Part shown: positions 38,011-47,157 of the stretch, piece after piece
Layout of the letters: every line of letters begins with the position of its first letter
Position numbering within the stretch: position 1 is the first letter of the stretch
From: Pelagicoccus sp. SDUM812005
GTDB lineage: Bacteria; Verrucomicrobiota; Verrucomicrobiia; Opitutales; Opitutaceae
Length of the DNA stretch: 64,000 nt
Reading direction: 5' to 3'
Assembly: GCF_031127875.1 (NCBI RefSeq)
Contig: NZ_JARXIA010000012.1
Location: 62,001 to 126,000 of the forward strand
The notes under the pieces: model-generated
The model's database searches: none
What the model was told of the DNA's origin: nothing
The model's input: only the letters and a program-made list of their open reading frames with translations
Made by a program: the position numbers and the translations under genes

Positions 38011-39114
38011 TTAAGGTCTCTCCAAAAAGTAGATGACAAAGGTGTACACGATCAGGTTGGCGATCGAGAGCGGCAAAAGCATTTGCCAACCGATGCGCAT
38101 GACTTGGTCGTAGCGAAAACGTGGAAGCGTCCAGCGAATCCACATGAAGAAGAACATGAAGCCGCAGAGCTTGCCGATCATGGTACCGACCGAAAGCACG
38201 CCCGCAAGCCAACCGTGGACGCCGAAATCCGCCCAGGTCATGAAGGGCAGCGGATGCCAGCCACCGAGGAAGAGAACCGCGACGACCGCGGATCCGACCA
38301 GCATGTGAGCGTATTCGCCCACGAAAAAGAGACCGAACTTGAAAGAACTGTACTCAGTATGGAAGCCGCTCACCAGCTCCGTCTCGGACTCCGCCATGTC
38401 GAATGGCAAACGGTTGGTCTCGGCAAAAATGCAGACCACGAAGATCAGGAAGGATCCGGGCATCCACATCGCATTCCAAAGGGCCCCGCCTTGAGCGTTG
38501 ACCACGTCGACGAGGCTCAAAGTACCATCCGTCCCGGGAGCGTTCAGCCACATGAATACGGGCAAAACCGAGATACCCATCGCCAGCTCGTAGGAAATCA
38601 TCTGAGCGGAAGCGCGAATGCCTCCAAGAAATGGATACTTCGAATTGGAAGCCCAACCGGCAAGCACCACCCCATAGACGCCCAGCGAAGAAATCGCGAA
38701 GAGGAAGAGGATCGCCACGTTGAGGTCAGCGAGAACCAGGTTCACCACCTCGCCCGCCGCGTTCTCGAAATAGCCAAACGGCACCACCACCACAGTAGTC
38801 AGGGCCGGAACCAAGGATAGAACCGGAGCGAGCGTGAAGTAGAGCTTGTTAACGTGCGCCGGCGTTACGTCTTCCTTGAAGAGAAACTTCAAACCGTCCG
38901 CCGCTGGCTGGAAGACGCCGAGGCGAGTCAGGAAACGGCCGACGTAGGGAATCGATCCGATGATCGGAAGCGTGGTCCGGTTCGGACCAACACGGCCCTG
39001 AATCCAGCTGGAAATCTTACGCTCCGCGAGAACGGCGTAGGAGCAAAATCCCATCAGCACGCTCACTACGACAATCGCGTAGATCGACTTGATTGCTATA
39101 TCAGTAAGTTCCAT
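38011..39114 (-). CDS. nuoH: NADH-quinone oxidoreductase subunit H
   Basis: Quinone-site membrane subunit of 367 residues with eight helices. Motifs: ERKISSWIQGRVGPNRT, ADGLKFLFKEDVTP, GWASNSKYPFLGGIRASAQMISYELAMG, and the quinone-channel loop FAETNRLPFDMAESETELVSGFHTEYSS. ATG 39114 gives MELTDIAIKSIY; the frame runs to 39180 over the REP-like arm without homology. It is separated from nuoG by a 102-bp gap containing that arm, unusual for the tight nuo operon. Confidence 0.97.
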   Translation of the reverse strand: MELTDIAIKSIYAIVVVSVLMGFCSYAVLAERKISSWIQGRVGPNRTTLPIIGSIPYVGRFLTRLGVFQPAADGLKFLFKEDVTPAHVNKLYFTLAPVLSLVPALTTVVVVPFGYFENAAGEVVNLVLADLNVAILFLFAISSLGVYGVVLAGWASNSKYPFLGGIRASAQMISYELAMGISVLPVFMWLNAPGTDGTLSLVDVVNAQGGALWNAMWMPGSFLIFVVCIFAETNRLPFDMAESETELVSGFHTEYSSFKFGLFFVGEYAHMLVGSAVVAVLFLGGWHPLPFMTWADFGVHGWLAGVLSVGTMIGKLCGFMFFFMWIRWTLPRFRYDQVMRIGWQMLLPLSIANLIVYTFVIYFLERP

Positions 39115-39179
39115 GACGCTAGAAGGAGGAGCGCGAAGCCTTGGCCTGCGACCGCAGAGAGTTGATCTTGCATTGAACA

Positions 39180-39202
39180 CGCGGGCTGAAACTCCGCGCT
39201 AC
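39180..39202. repeat. REP-like arm, solitary copy
   Basis: CGCGGGCTGAAACTCCGCGC with terminal TAC, identical to the right arm of the 34.5-kb pair except for one base. Located between nuoG and nuoH. Confidence 0.8.
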
Positions 39203-39216
39203 CTTAAATCGTGTAT

Positions 39217-40917
39217 TCATCCCTTCGCTACCTCCACAACTTGAGGTTCAAAGTGGAGCGACTTGCCTTCGACGAAGGCCAGTCCGGAAAATGCCGAACC
39301 ATCGAGCAATACGCCGGTATCGGCGATGCCCTTGAAGCTAAGCCCCTCGAAGATACTTCCTTCCGCCGCGATCTTTTCCCATACAGTGCCCACGACCGAT
39401 GGATAGGTCTCGCCGGAGAGGCTGGCTTGGATCGCCGACAAGGCAGCAAGGTCGTCGATAGAACCGACCGGCCCTGGAATCGCCTTATGGAATTTCTGGA
39501 TACGGAACTGCTGGTTGATCAAGGTGCCGGACTTTTCGAATTGGGTCAGACCGGCGATCGCCACGTCCGCATTCCGAGTCGTGGCAGTAGCATGCGTATC
39601 GATGGCCACGAGCTTCAACTTCTTGAGCTGCTCTTCGCTAAGGCCCGCCGCCACCAAGTCTTCCTTCGCAGCTAGAACGGTCTTAACTTCGCCGCTGTCG
39701 ATTTGGGAACCGAGCACCGAAAGCTGCTCTGCCGGAAGATCGGAAATCAAGCCCGTCGCCAGTGCCCCGCGTACGTTCGGATTGCGATCCTTGGAGATGA
39801 GAATTCCGTCGTCTTCGCCGTATCGAGCGACCAAATACACGCCTTTCGCATTTACTTGATCGGCGATCTGCTTGAGCACGAACTGCTCTTCCACCGTGTT
39901 GCGCCCGGAAGCGACGATGGCAACGCCCTCCCCTTTCAGGAGTTCGGCTGCCGCCTTGAGCGCTTCCACTGCGGACGTGCCCACGCCGTTGACGGTCGAG
40001 TACGAGAGGCGGTCCTCCGCTTCGATCTGCTTGTAAAGCTCGCGGCCGGAGTCCGGCATCCAGGTATCGTTCACCTCGTCGTTGCGACGCGGCGTCACGC
40101 GGTAGACCTTGCCCTCGCGGGAGGAAACCACCGTGTTGCAGCCAACGCTGGACTCGAAATCGATGCTCTTGGTTTCCTTGAGGAACCAGACGCGCATCTT
40201 GAACCGGAAGTCCGTGCTGGTCAGCGCTCCCACCGGGCAGATATCGACTGTATTAAGAGAGTAGTTGTTAGCCAGCTCCTTGCCGGGGAAGCAGGTCAAG
40301 GTCGAGTAGCTGCCGCGATCGGTGAAGCCGAGCACGTCGTCCTTGGCCACTTCTTGCGAGAAGCGGATACAGCGCGAGCAGAGAATGCAACGCTCGTCGT
40401 CGAGCGTCACCCTCGGCCCCAGACGCGTACGCTTGGGCTTCACGTTCTTCTCTTCAACGAAACGGCTGTATCCACGTCCGTGCGACGCGGAAAACTCCTG
40501 CAGCTTGCACTCGCCCGCCTGGTCGCAGATCGGACAATCGAGCGGGTGGTTGATCAGCAAGAACTCCGTAACCGACTCGCGCGACTCGATGGCCTTCTGC
40601 GAGTTGGTCTTGATGTGCATGCCGGGAGCCGCATTGGTGCCGCAAGCGATGGCCGGACCGGGCATCCACATGATCTTAGGCGTGCCGTCCTCGTTGAGCA
40701 TCGGCTCGCCGGTGGCGCGGTCCTTGCCGGGCATGCCCATCTCCACGAGACACATGCGGCAGTTGCCCGCGATTGAGAGCTTCGGATGGTAGCAGTAATG
40801 CGGAACCTCCTTGCCGAGCATTTTGACAGCCTCGACCATGTTGGTACCCGGAGGCACCTGCAGGTCTTGTCCGTCAATATTGACCGTTATCAGGTTATCT
40901 TTCTTTTCCTCAGCCAT
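39217..40917 (-). CDS. nuoG: NADH-quinone oxidoreductase subunit G
   Basis: Iron-sulfur subunit, 566 residues. The 2Fe-2S ferredoxin domain shows HYCYHPKLSIAGNCRMCLVEMG. NHPLDCPICDQAGECKLQ and the His-Cys segment follow for N5, then ERCILCSRCIRFSQEV and DICPVGAL for further 4Fe-4S clusters. The molybdopterin-like C-terminal part is short (about 300 residues, versus about 650 in the 908-residue E. coli protein) and lacks obvious extra cysteines. It overlaps nuoF by eight bases. Confidence 0.95.
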   Translation of the reverse strand: MAEEKKDNLITVNIDGQDLQVPPGTNMVEAVKMLGKEVPHYCYHPKLSIAGNCRMCLVEMGMPGKDRATGEPMLNEDGTPKIMWMPGPAIACGTNAAPGMHIKTNSQKAIESRESVTEFLLINHPLDCPICDQAGECKLQEFSASHGRGYSRFVEEKNVKPKRTRLGPRVTLDDERCILCSRCIRFSQEVAKDDVLGFTDRGSYSTLTCFPGKELANNYSLNTVDICPVGALTSTDFRFKMRVWFLKETKSIDFESSVGCNTVVSSREGKVYRVTPRRNDEVNDTWMPDSGRELYKQIEAEDRLSYSTVNGVGTSAVEALKAAAELLKGEGVAIVASGRNTVEEQFVLKQIADQVNAKGVYLVARYGEDDGILISKDRNPNVRGALATGLISDLPAEQLSVLGSQIDSGEVKTVLAAKEDLVAAGLSEEQLKKLKLVAIDTHATATTRNADVAIAGLTQFEKSGTLINQQFRIQKFHKAIPGPVGSIDDLAALSAIQASLSGETYPSVVGTVWEKIAAEGSIFEGLSFKGIADTGVLLDGSAFSGLAFVEGKSLHFEPQVVEVAKG

Positions 40918-42274
40918 TACACGCGAGTTCCTTTATGGCTTGGCGGTCAGCATTGGGATCGCTGAGGTGCGCCGCATATTCTCTAAATTCGTCTTCAAAC
41001 TTGGCAATGTAGCTCTGTACCGGCCACGCCACCGCAAAACCGAAAGCGCAAATGGTACGGCCTGCGATCTGGCCCGCTACGTCGAGCATCAGGTCTACGT
41101 CTTCGGGACGCGCCTGGCCGTGCACCATGCGCGAGGTAATCTTCTTCAACCAAAGCGAACCTTCGCGGCACGGAGTGCACTGGCCGCATGATTCGTGGGA
41201 GTAGAATGCCATCAGGTTGGCCAAGGCCGCCGGGATGGATACCGTGTCGTCGAGCACCATCATGCCGCCGGAACCGGACATGGAGCCCGCCGCGGCTATG
41301 CCGTCGTAGTCCAAAGGAATGTCTTCCAGCCCCCAATCGTACTCGCTGCCGTCGGGGTTCTTGCCCTTGTAGCGCTCGCCGTTCTTGAGGATCTTCATGG
41401 AAGAGCCGCCCGGGATGATCGCCTTGATGCTGCGACCGGGAAGAGGGCCGCCGCAAACGTCGTAGACCAGCTCGCCCAAGGTCATCTCGCCCACTTCGTA
41501 GTAGCCGGGACGCTGGACGCCGCCGGACACGCACCAGATGCGCGTACCCGCGTTGTTGGGACGGCCAATCTTCTTAAACCCTTCCGCGCCCAGGTCCAAG
41601 ATATGGACCGCGTTGCACAGGGTTTCCACGTTGTTGACGATGGTGGGGCAATTGTAGAGGCCGAGCACGGCCGGGAAGTAAGGCGGTTTGATACGCGGGT
41701 TGGCCCGCTTGCCTTCGAGGGATTCGATGAGACCGGTTTCCTCGCCGCAAATATAGGCTGCCGCGCCGCGGTGCACTACGATATCGCAGCTGTATCCAGA
41801 TCCCAATACATTATCTCCGACAAATCCCTTTTCCTTCGCTTCCAAGATCGCTTGGTCGAGGATCTTAGCTCCGTACGGCATCTCTTCGCGGATGTAGATG
41901 AATGCCTTGGCTACGTTGTTGGCGAAACAAGAGATCATCATGCCTTCGATCAGCTGATGCGGATCCTTGTGCACGATCTGGCGATCCTTGAAGGTGCCGG
42001 GTTCGGATTCGTCGCAGTTGCAGATCAGGTAGATCGGCTTGCCGGACTTACGGTCGACGAAGCTCCACTTCAAACCGCAGGGGAATCCCGCTCCGCCGCG
42101 ACCGCGCAAGGTAGACGCCTTCACCTCGTCGATGATCGCCTGCGGCTCCATGGTGACCGCCTTCTTCAGCATGTCGTAGCCGCCATGGGCTAGGTAGCTG
42201 TCGATATGCGGCGTGTAGCCGGGTTCGTCGGCGTACTTGAGGACGAGGCGCTGCTCTTTGGGATGTATTGCCAT
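40910..42274 (-). CDS. nuoF: NADH-quinone oxidoreductase subunit F (NADH- and FMN-binding)
   Basis: NADH dehydrogenase subunit of 454 residues. FMN/NADH site: [15 protein letters not shown] and [40 protein letters not shown]-like sequence follows ([19 protein letters not shown]). The 4Fe-4S N3 motif is [12 protein letters not shown] near the C-terminus. ATG 42274 ([10 protein letters not shown]) is chosen; an in-frame extension to 42313 overlaps nuoE. Five bases separate it from nuoE. Confidence 0.97.
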   Translation of the reverse strand: [454 protein letters not shown]

Positions 42275-42279
42275 CTTAA

Positions 42280-42762
42280 CTACGATTTCGCCTCCGCTTT
42301 GATCTTGTCGCAAATTTCCTTAGCCTTCTCCACGGTCAGGTTCTCGTGCAGGTCCTCGTCGACCAGCATCACCGGCGCGCTGCCGCAGCTCGCTAGGCAT
42401 TCGGCGAATTCCACCGTTACCTCGCCGCCAGGAGACACCTGGTTGAGCTCGGTCTCGAATTCCGCAAGCATCTTGTCGCAAACCTTGGAACCGCCCGCCA
42501 TGGCGCACGAAAGCGTACGGCACACGCGGATGTGACGCTTGCCGATCTTGTGCTGGCGGAAGAACGGGTAAAAGGTGACCACCGACAAAACGTTGATCGG
42601 CGCGATACCGAGCTTCTCAGCCACCCATTCCGCGGCTTCGTTAGAGATGAACCCCTGATCCTTTTGGATCGCGTGCAACAAGGGCATGACCGCGCTCTGC
42701 GCTTCCGGATACTTCGGAATCGCAGCTTCGATCTCAGCTAGCGTCTCTGGCTTTAAGTCCAT
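42280..42762 (-). CDS. nuoE: NADH-quinone oxidoreductase subunit E (2Fe-2S)
   Basis: Thioredoxin-fold subunit of 160 residues. The four 2Fe-2S cysteines are visible in VCRTLSCAMAGG and FAECLASCGSAPVM. The upstream region AIQKDQGFISNEAAEWVAEKLGI is the usual helical domain. It pairs with NuoF to form the NADH-oxidising tip. Nuo genes continue upstream with nuoD after a 99-bp gap. Confidence 0.97.
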   Translation of the reverse strand: MDLKPETLAEIEAAIPKYPEAQSAVMPLLHAIQKDQGFISNEAAEWVAEKLGIAPINVLSVVTFYPFFRQHKIGKRHIRVCRTLSCAMAGGSKVCDKMLAEFETELNQVSPGGEVTVEFAECLASCGSAPVMLVDEDLHENLTVEKAKEICDKIKAEAKS

Positions 42763-42861
42763 TTTTTAAAAGTATGAATTCTGAGGGATGATCTTATTGA
42801 GGTAATTGCTTATCGGATACAGGCTCCGACTCACCCTTCGCTCTTCACCATTCGCCCTTTT

Positions 42862-44103
42862 CTACCGATCGCATTCCCCCATGACGAAGTCGAAGCTGCC
42901 GAGGATGGACGGGATGTCCGAAACCATGGAGCCAACGCAAAGCTTTGGCAGGATGCTCAAATTACAGAAGGAAGGCCCGCGGATCTTCATGCGGTACGGC
43001 ACTCCCCCACCCTTCGAGTGGATGAAGAACCCAAGCGCCCCCTTCGGAGCTTCGCCTTCGAAATACACCTCACCCGCCGGGATCTGCGGCCCCTCGGTAG
43101 TGATCATGAAGTTCTGGATGAGCTCCTCCATGGAAGTGAGCGTCTTGTCCTTGTGCGGCAGGATGATCTTCTTCGCGTCCTCCGCCCGGTAAGGCCCTTC
43201 CGGCATCTTATCGATCGCCTGGCGGATGATGCGAACGCTCTGCCGCATCTCTTCCATGCGTACCAAGTAACGGTCGTAGCAATCCCCGTTCTCGCCCAGC
43301 ACCACTTCGAAGTCGTACTTCTCGTAGCCGGAGTAAGGAGCGTCGCGGCGCAAGTCCAAGTCCACACCCGAGGCTCGGGCGTTCGGTCCGGTCAAGCCGT
43401 AGGCGATGGCGTCTTCCTTGCTGATCACGCCGATGTCCGCGGTACGGTCCACGAACACGCGGTTGCGGGAAAGCAGGCTCTCCACGTCGTCGAGCAGAGG
43501 CAGAAATTCCTCGCAGAAAGTCAAAACCCGGTCCGTCCAGCCCTCAGGCATGTCGCGGGTCACCCCGCCGATGCGGCTGTAGCTCGTGGTGAAGCGGGCC
43601 CCCGTCAGCTCCTCGAAAAGCGTGTACAGCTTCTCGCGCTCGGTAAAAGTGATCATGAACACCGTCAAGGCCCCCACGTCCATCGTGTAGGCGCCCAAGC
43701 CCAGGAGGTGAGCCGAGATGCGCGCCATCTCGCTGGTCAGCACCCGAATGGCCTGGCAGCGCTCCGGCACCTCGATGCCCGTCAGCTTCTCCACCGCCAT
43801 CGCGTAGATCGCGTTGTTGGCCAGCGGGGCGAGGTAGTCCAACCGGTCCGTGTAGGGCACGAACTGGTTGTAGGTCATGTTCTCGGCAATCTTCTCGTCG
43901 CCGCGGTGCAGGTAACCCAGCACCGGGTCGCACTTCTGGATGATCTCCCCGTCGAGCTCGAGATTGAGGCGCAAAACCCCGTGTGTGGACGGGTGGGATG
44001 GGCCCATGCTAAGCTCGAGCTTCTCAGTCTCGAACTCTTCCGAAGCTTGCGCCGCCCGCGCTCCCGCGTCCGGCATGGTGTATTCTTTAGATTCGGTCGC
44101 CAT
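42862..44103 (-). CDS. nuoD: NADH-quinone oxidoreductase subunit D (49-kDa type)
   Basis: Quinone-site subunit related to NiFe hydrogenase large subunits, 413 residues. GPSHPSTHGVLRLNLELDGEII carries the quinone-site histidine. GYLHRGDEKIAENMTYNQFVPYTDRLDY follows, then VLTSEMARISAHLLGLG, YSRIGGVTRDMP and the C-terminal SDIPSILGSFDFVMGECDR. NuoC and NuoD are separate genes here, unlike the fused NuoCD of E. coli. Confidence 0.97.
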   Translation of the reverse strand: MATESKEYTMPDAGARAAQASEEFETEKLELSMGPSHPSTHGVLRLNLELDGEIIQKCDPVLGYLHRGDEKIAENMTYNQFVPYTDRLDYLAPLANNAIYAMAVEKLTGIEVPERCQAIRVLTSEMARISAHLLGLGAYTMDVGALTVFMITFTEREKLYTLFEELTGARFTTSYSRIGGVTRDMPEGWTDRVLTFCEEFLPLLDDVESLLSRNRVFVDRTADIGVISKEDAIAYGLTGPNARASGVDLDLRRDAPYSGYEKYDFEVVLGENGDCYDRYLVRMEEMRQSVRIIRQAIDKMPEGPYRAEDAKKIILPHKDKTLTSMEELIQNFMITTEGPQIPAGEVYFEGEAPKGALGFFIHSKGGGVPYRMKIRGPSFCNLSILPKLCVGSMVSDIPSILGSFDFVMGECDR

Positions 44104-44145
44104 TGGCTAAATTCGTTTCGATATGTGGCAATTGCAGCGGGCCGC

Positions 44146-44766
44146 CTAGGCGTCCGGCTTCTCCTTTTCCTCGCTCCAGCTCTCGTCCTTGGCTCGAGGC
44201 TCCTTATCCGCCTCGAAGCTAGAGCTGCTAGACACGAACGGCCCTCCCGCCATGGGAGCGGGGATCACCTTGGTGCCAGTCTCCTCGCGGATCTCCTCGT
44301 CCCACAAGTCTTCCTCGTGTCCGGCCAGAGGAAAATCCTTGCGCAAAGGATGGTACGGGTAGCTGTCCCACATCAAGATGCGACGCAGGTCCGGGTGGTT
44401 CTCGTACTTGATGCCAAACATGTCGTAGGCCTCGCGCTCGTGCCAGTCGGCCGCCGGCCAAAGCGACACCGCCGACGGCGCCACCGGATTTTCGCTGTCC
44501 AAGCAGTCGGCAGCCACGCGGATGTAGACATGGTTGCTAGTGGACAAGAGGTGGTACACCACCGTGAAGCGCGGGCTCGCCTCCACTCCGTTGTCGATGC
44601 CCGTAGCGTCGACCAGCATGTCGTAGCCATGGTTGTCGCGCAGGGCCTTGAGCACATCGACCAACGAGTCGATCGGGCAGTTGAAAGAGGGCCAATCGGC
44701 AGATTCGCGCTCTGCGACTTCGGAGTTAACTCCTTGCAGGGCGGCGAGTAGATCTTGAGCAATCAT
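44146..44766 (-). CDS. nuoC: NADH-quinone oxidoreductase subunit C (30-kDa type)
   Basis: Peripheral-arm subunit of 206 residues. Signature: WPAADWHEREAYDMFGIKYENHPDLRRILMWDSYPYHPLRKDFPL. A C-terminal tail of about 30 charged residues (EADKEPRAKDESWSEEKEK) extends beyond the family core. It lies 12 bases downstream of nuoB and 42 upstream of nuoD. Confidence 0.96.
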   Translation of the reverse strand: MIAQDLLAALQGVNSEVAERESADWPSFNCPIDSLVDVLKALRDNHGYDMLVDATGIDNGVEASPRFTVVYHLLSTSNHVYIRVAADCLDSENPVAPSAVSLWPAADWHEREAYDMFGIKYENHPDLRRILMWDSYPYHPLRKDFPLAGHEEDLWDEEIREETGTKVIPAPMAGGPFVSSSSSFEADKEPRAKDESWSEEKEKPDA

Positions 44767-44778
44767 CGTGCGAGCAGA

Positions 44779-45294
44779 TCAGGATTTAATTTTGAGGAGG
44801 TCCTTGGCCGACGTCTCCGTACGCACCTTGTCCTGCAGCTTTATAAGGGCGTCCAGCAACGCTTCCGGCCGCGGCGGGCAGCCGCTCACATAAACGTCCA
44901 CCGGCACGATGCGGTCCACTCCCTGCAGCGTCGCGTAGGAGCGGTACATGCCGCCCGAAGAGGCGCAGGCCCCCATGGCGATCACCCATTTCGGCTCCGC
45001 CATCTGGTCGTAGATGCGGCGCACGATAGGCGCCATCTTGTAAGTGACGGTGCCAGCGACGATCATCACGTCCGACTGGCGCGGCGAAAAGCGCATCACC
45101 TCGGCGCCGAAGCGCGAGATATCGAACTTCGAAGCCCCGGAGGCCATGAGCTCGATCGCGCAGCACGCCAGCCCCATCGGCATCGGCCAAAGCGAGTGGG
45201 TGCGAATCCAGTTAATGACAGCGTCCGCCTTGGAGACGATCACGCCCCCCTCGACCTTGCTGTTGTAACCTATGTCTGCGTTAGAAGAGACCAT
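44779..45294 (-). CDS. nuoB: NADH-quinone oxidoreductase subunit B (cluster N2)
   Basis: Subunit of 171 residues binding the terminal 4Fe-4S cluster N2. Cysteines are in [24 protein letters not shown] and [30 protein letters not shown] lies between. It is the first gene of the cluster: no nuoA is present upstream before the tRNA gene. The operon promoter should lie in 45295-45486, where I see no clear consensus. Confidence 0.97.
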   Translation of the reverse strand: MVSSNADIGYNSKVEGGVIVSKADAVINWIRTHSLWPMPMGLACCAIELMASGASKFDISRFGAEVMRFSPRQSDVMIVAGTVTYKMAPIVRRIYDQMAEPKWVIAMGACASSGGMYRSYATLQGVDRIVPVDVYVSGCPPRPEALLDALIKLQDKVRTETSAKDLLKIKS

Positions 45295-45486
45295 TTTTCT
45301 CAGAAAGCTTCAAACGCCCGAACCTACGTCGCCCTAGGTAACATGCAAGCGGGATTTGCCCGAAACCAGATGGATTCGCCCTCGCGTTTATTTTTTGAGA
45401 AAAGTCATTGACCGAGCGAATCCGAATCGCCTTATTTGGCCGTTCTTTTCCAGGAGCTCCCCGGAGCCCCAGGAAAGAGTGACCAA

Positions 45487-45576
45487 GGAGAGATGGCTGA
45501 GTGGTCGAAGGCGCGCGCCTGGAAAGTGCGTGTACGGGTAACCGTACCGAGGGTTCGAATCCCTCTCTCTCCGCCA
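45487..45576 (+). tRNA. tRNA-Ser (anticodon GGA)
   Basis: Class II tRNA: acceptor stem GGAGAGA/TCTCTCC, D-arm TGGCTGAGTGGTCGAAGG, anticodon loop CTGGAAA with GGA at 45521-45523, long variable arm (GTGTACGGGTAACCGTACC), T-arm GGGTTCGAATCCC, discriminator G and encoded CCA at 45574-45576. The last 20 bases recur downstream in the repeat units, marking an integration or repeat hot spot. Confidence 0.97.
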
Positions 45577-45725
45577 CTCGACGCGCAGAGTCGAACAGCG
45601 AGATAGCGGGATGAAGAACCCGATCTGAGGGTTCGACGAAGGAAGCGCAGCGACCGGAGATGGGACGCCACGGGCGGGTCCACAGGACTTGAGCAACGCT
45701 CAACCAATCCCTCTCTCTCCGCCAC
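45577..45725 (+). repeat. tRNA-tail repeat unit A, copy 1
   Basis: About 149-bp unit directly after the tRNA, ending at 45706-45725 with AATCCCTCTCTCTCCGCCAC, a perfect copy of the tRNA 3' end (45558-45577). Inside are CGACGCGCAGAGTCG and, near the end, the hairpin TTGAGCAACGCTCAA (45689-45703). Further copies are at 45871-46016 and about 50421-50560. No coding function is apparent. Confidence 0.85.
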
Positions 45726-45870
45726 TTTTGCCCCAGGCAAAAGCGGCTCCGTTCGAGGGATACTCCCTTGTCTCGTCGGCAGAGCTCCTCGTACCGAAGC
45801 CGAAGGCTGACACTTGAGGACCAAAGGGAGGAAACATGTCGTCACTTCGCTCCTCGGTACTCTCCGCCAC
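45726..45870 (+). repeat. Spacer repeat B, copy 1
   Basis: Sequence between the first two A units. Its right part (from about 45770: CCTCGTACCGAAGCCGAAGG through GAAACATGTCGTCACTTCGC to CTCTCCGCCAC) recurs almost exactly at 50338-50420 ahead of the third A unit. The junction with the next unit carries a ten-base piece of the tRNA tail (TCTCCGCCAC). Confidence 0.8.
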
Positions 45871-46016
45871 TCGACGCGCAGCGTCGAACAGCGAGATAGC
45901 GGGAGGAAGAACCCGATCCGAGGGTTCGACGATGGAAGCGCAGCGACCGGAGATGGGACGCCACGGGCGGGTCCACAGGACTTGAGCAACGCTCAACCAA
46001 TCCCTGCCTCCGCCAC
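45871..46016 (+). repeat. tRNA-tail repeat unit A, copy 2
   Basis: Second copy of the ~147-bp unit with a few substitutions. It ends with AATCCCTGCCTCCGCCAC (45999-46016), a slightly shortened tRNA 3' tail. Together with copy 3 it brackets the regulator/fucosidase/IS66-remnant segment. A weak hairpin with T run (CCGC/GCGG, 46025-46042) follows. Confidence 0.85.
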
Positions 46017-46110
46017 GTAAACGCCCGCGGAATGCGGTTTTTGTGGTTATGCTGAGAAACCGATACGATTCACTCGATCCATTGAAGCAAACTTGGCTCC
46101 CACTCGAGAT

Positions 46111-47157
46111 TCATTGGCTTCTGCTCGGAAGCATTGAGCCATCCACCCAGGTTCCCTCGATTAGAATCTCGGTGCGGTTTTGGGGTATGCCAAAGTTTTG
46201 TTCGCCGATAAGACCAACAAGAGTCCGAATCGCAGTGCGGCCGATTTCTTTTGGGTTCTGGTCAATCCCAGCGTCGATCGGAGTATCGTGAACACTGGTA
46301 GTCGCTAGAGCGATGTCTTCAGGGATTCGATACCCCAGATCAGCCAACATACGGGGCAAGTCATCTCGATCCGTAATGATCGCATCGGGCTTCGTATTGC
46401 TGACCCAAACAGCAAGGCGGTCCTGTCGCTCTACAACCGACTCGCCTTCCTGAAAGTAAAGCGGGGGCAAACGGCGATTCTTTGGCGTGTCCTGCTGGGC
46501 CATATAATACCCCGAACAAAATATGCGCATCGAGAGAAGAAGGCCGACGAAACCAATGCGACGATACCCCCTTTCGCTAATCACTTCGAAAGATTTCGAT
46601 GTATTGGAAGCTTGCGCGCTCGTCACGAAATGAACGGATGGGTACGCTTTCGATCGACCAAAACGTACCACCGCAAAATCCTTCCAATCAACCTCAATGA
46701 GGTCGGTCGTGGCGCCGTCTAAGCTAAGATCATGGTCAGGCCCGATCAACACCCCCTGAATGTTCCGAGCCTTAAAAACTTGACCAAGCCTCTTAAGCGG
46801 AACCTCGGCTGTACAAAACTCCTCGAGAATGAAGCCCAGCCTTTCCGCCGCTTCCTTGGCTCCCTCCCAGTAAAGCCGAAACTCTCCAATCTCTCGCATC
46901 CTTTTCGGACTACTCCAAGGATTGAGCCAAGCGAGAACCGACTGAGCGGGCTTCTCTTTGCTCGTCAAACGGTAATGGGAAAGAGCCGAAAGCAATGGAT
47001 CGGGAACATAGCCCATTTCCTCGGACTTACGCCTGATCCGATCCTTCATGCCCTCTGAAACCTCGGGGCTATTCCTCAACGCTCTAGAGATTGTCGTATG
47101 CGAGACCCCTACCTCCCGTGCGATATCCCGAAGCGTAACTCGTCGATTTCTGTTCAA
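46111..47157 (-). CDS. LacI-family transcriptional regulator
   Basis: Sugar-responsive repressor of about 348 residues. The N-terminal helix-turn-helix is VTLRDIAREVGVSHTTISRALRNSPEVS, followed by the hinge helix region. The periplasmic-binding-protein-like effector domain includes RNIQGVLIGPD, GYRRIGFVGLLLS, PDAIITDRDDLPRMLADLGYRIPEDIAL and a C-terminal RTEILIEGTWVDG. The start is uncertain: no ATG precedes the HTH, so I choose TTG 47157, five residues before it; another TTG at 47298 adds 47 residues without homology. It is divergent from the alpha-L-fucosidase and is its most likely local regulator (inference). The gene has lower GC than the chromosome around it. Confidence 0.9.
   Translation of the reverse strand: MNRNRRVTLRDIAREVGVSHTTISRALRNSPEVSEGMKDRIRRKSEEMGYVPDPLLSALSHYRLTSKEKPAQSVLAWLNPWSSPKRMREIGEFRLYWEGAKEAAERLGFILEEFCTAEVPLKRLGQVFKARNIQGVLIGPDHDLSLDGATTDLIEVDWKDFAVVRFGRSKAYPSVHFVTSAQASNTSKSFEVISERGYRRIGFVGLLLSMRIFCSGYYMAQQDTPKNRRLPPLYFQEGESVVERQDRLAVWVSNTKPDAIITDRDDLPRMLADLGYRIPEDIALATTSVHDTPIDAGIDQNPKEIGRTAIRTLVGLIGEQNFGIPQNRTEILIEGTWVDGSMLPSRSQ

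Noticed and set aside
43018-44751. 577-codon plus-strand frame opposite nuoC and nuoD
   Set aside because: His/Arg/Val-rich shadow spanning two genuine genes.
45281-45996. Overlapping minus-strand frames across tRNA-Ser and the A repeats
   Set aside because: They repeat the same peptide because the DNA is repeated, run through the tRNA gene and carry no domain.
45568-46016. CRISPR array or tandem tRNA genes
   Set aside because: The units are about 150 bp and nearly identical throughout, with no short repeat/unique spacer pattern; only the first has a complete tRNA cloverleaf.
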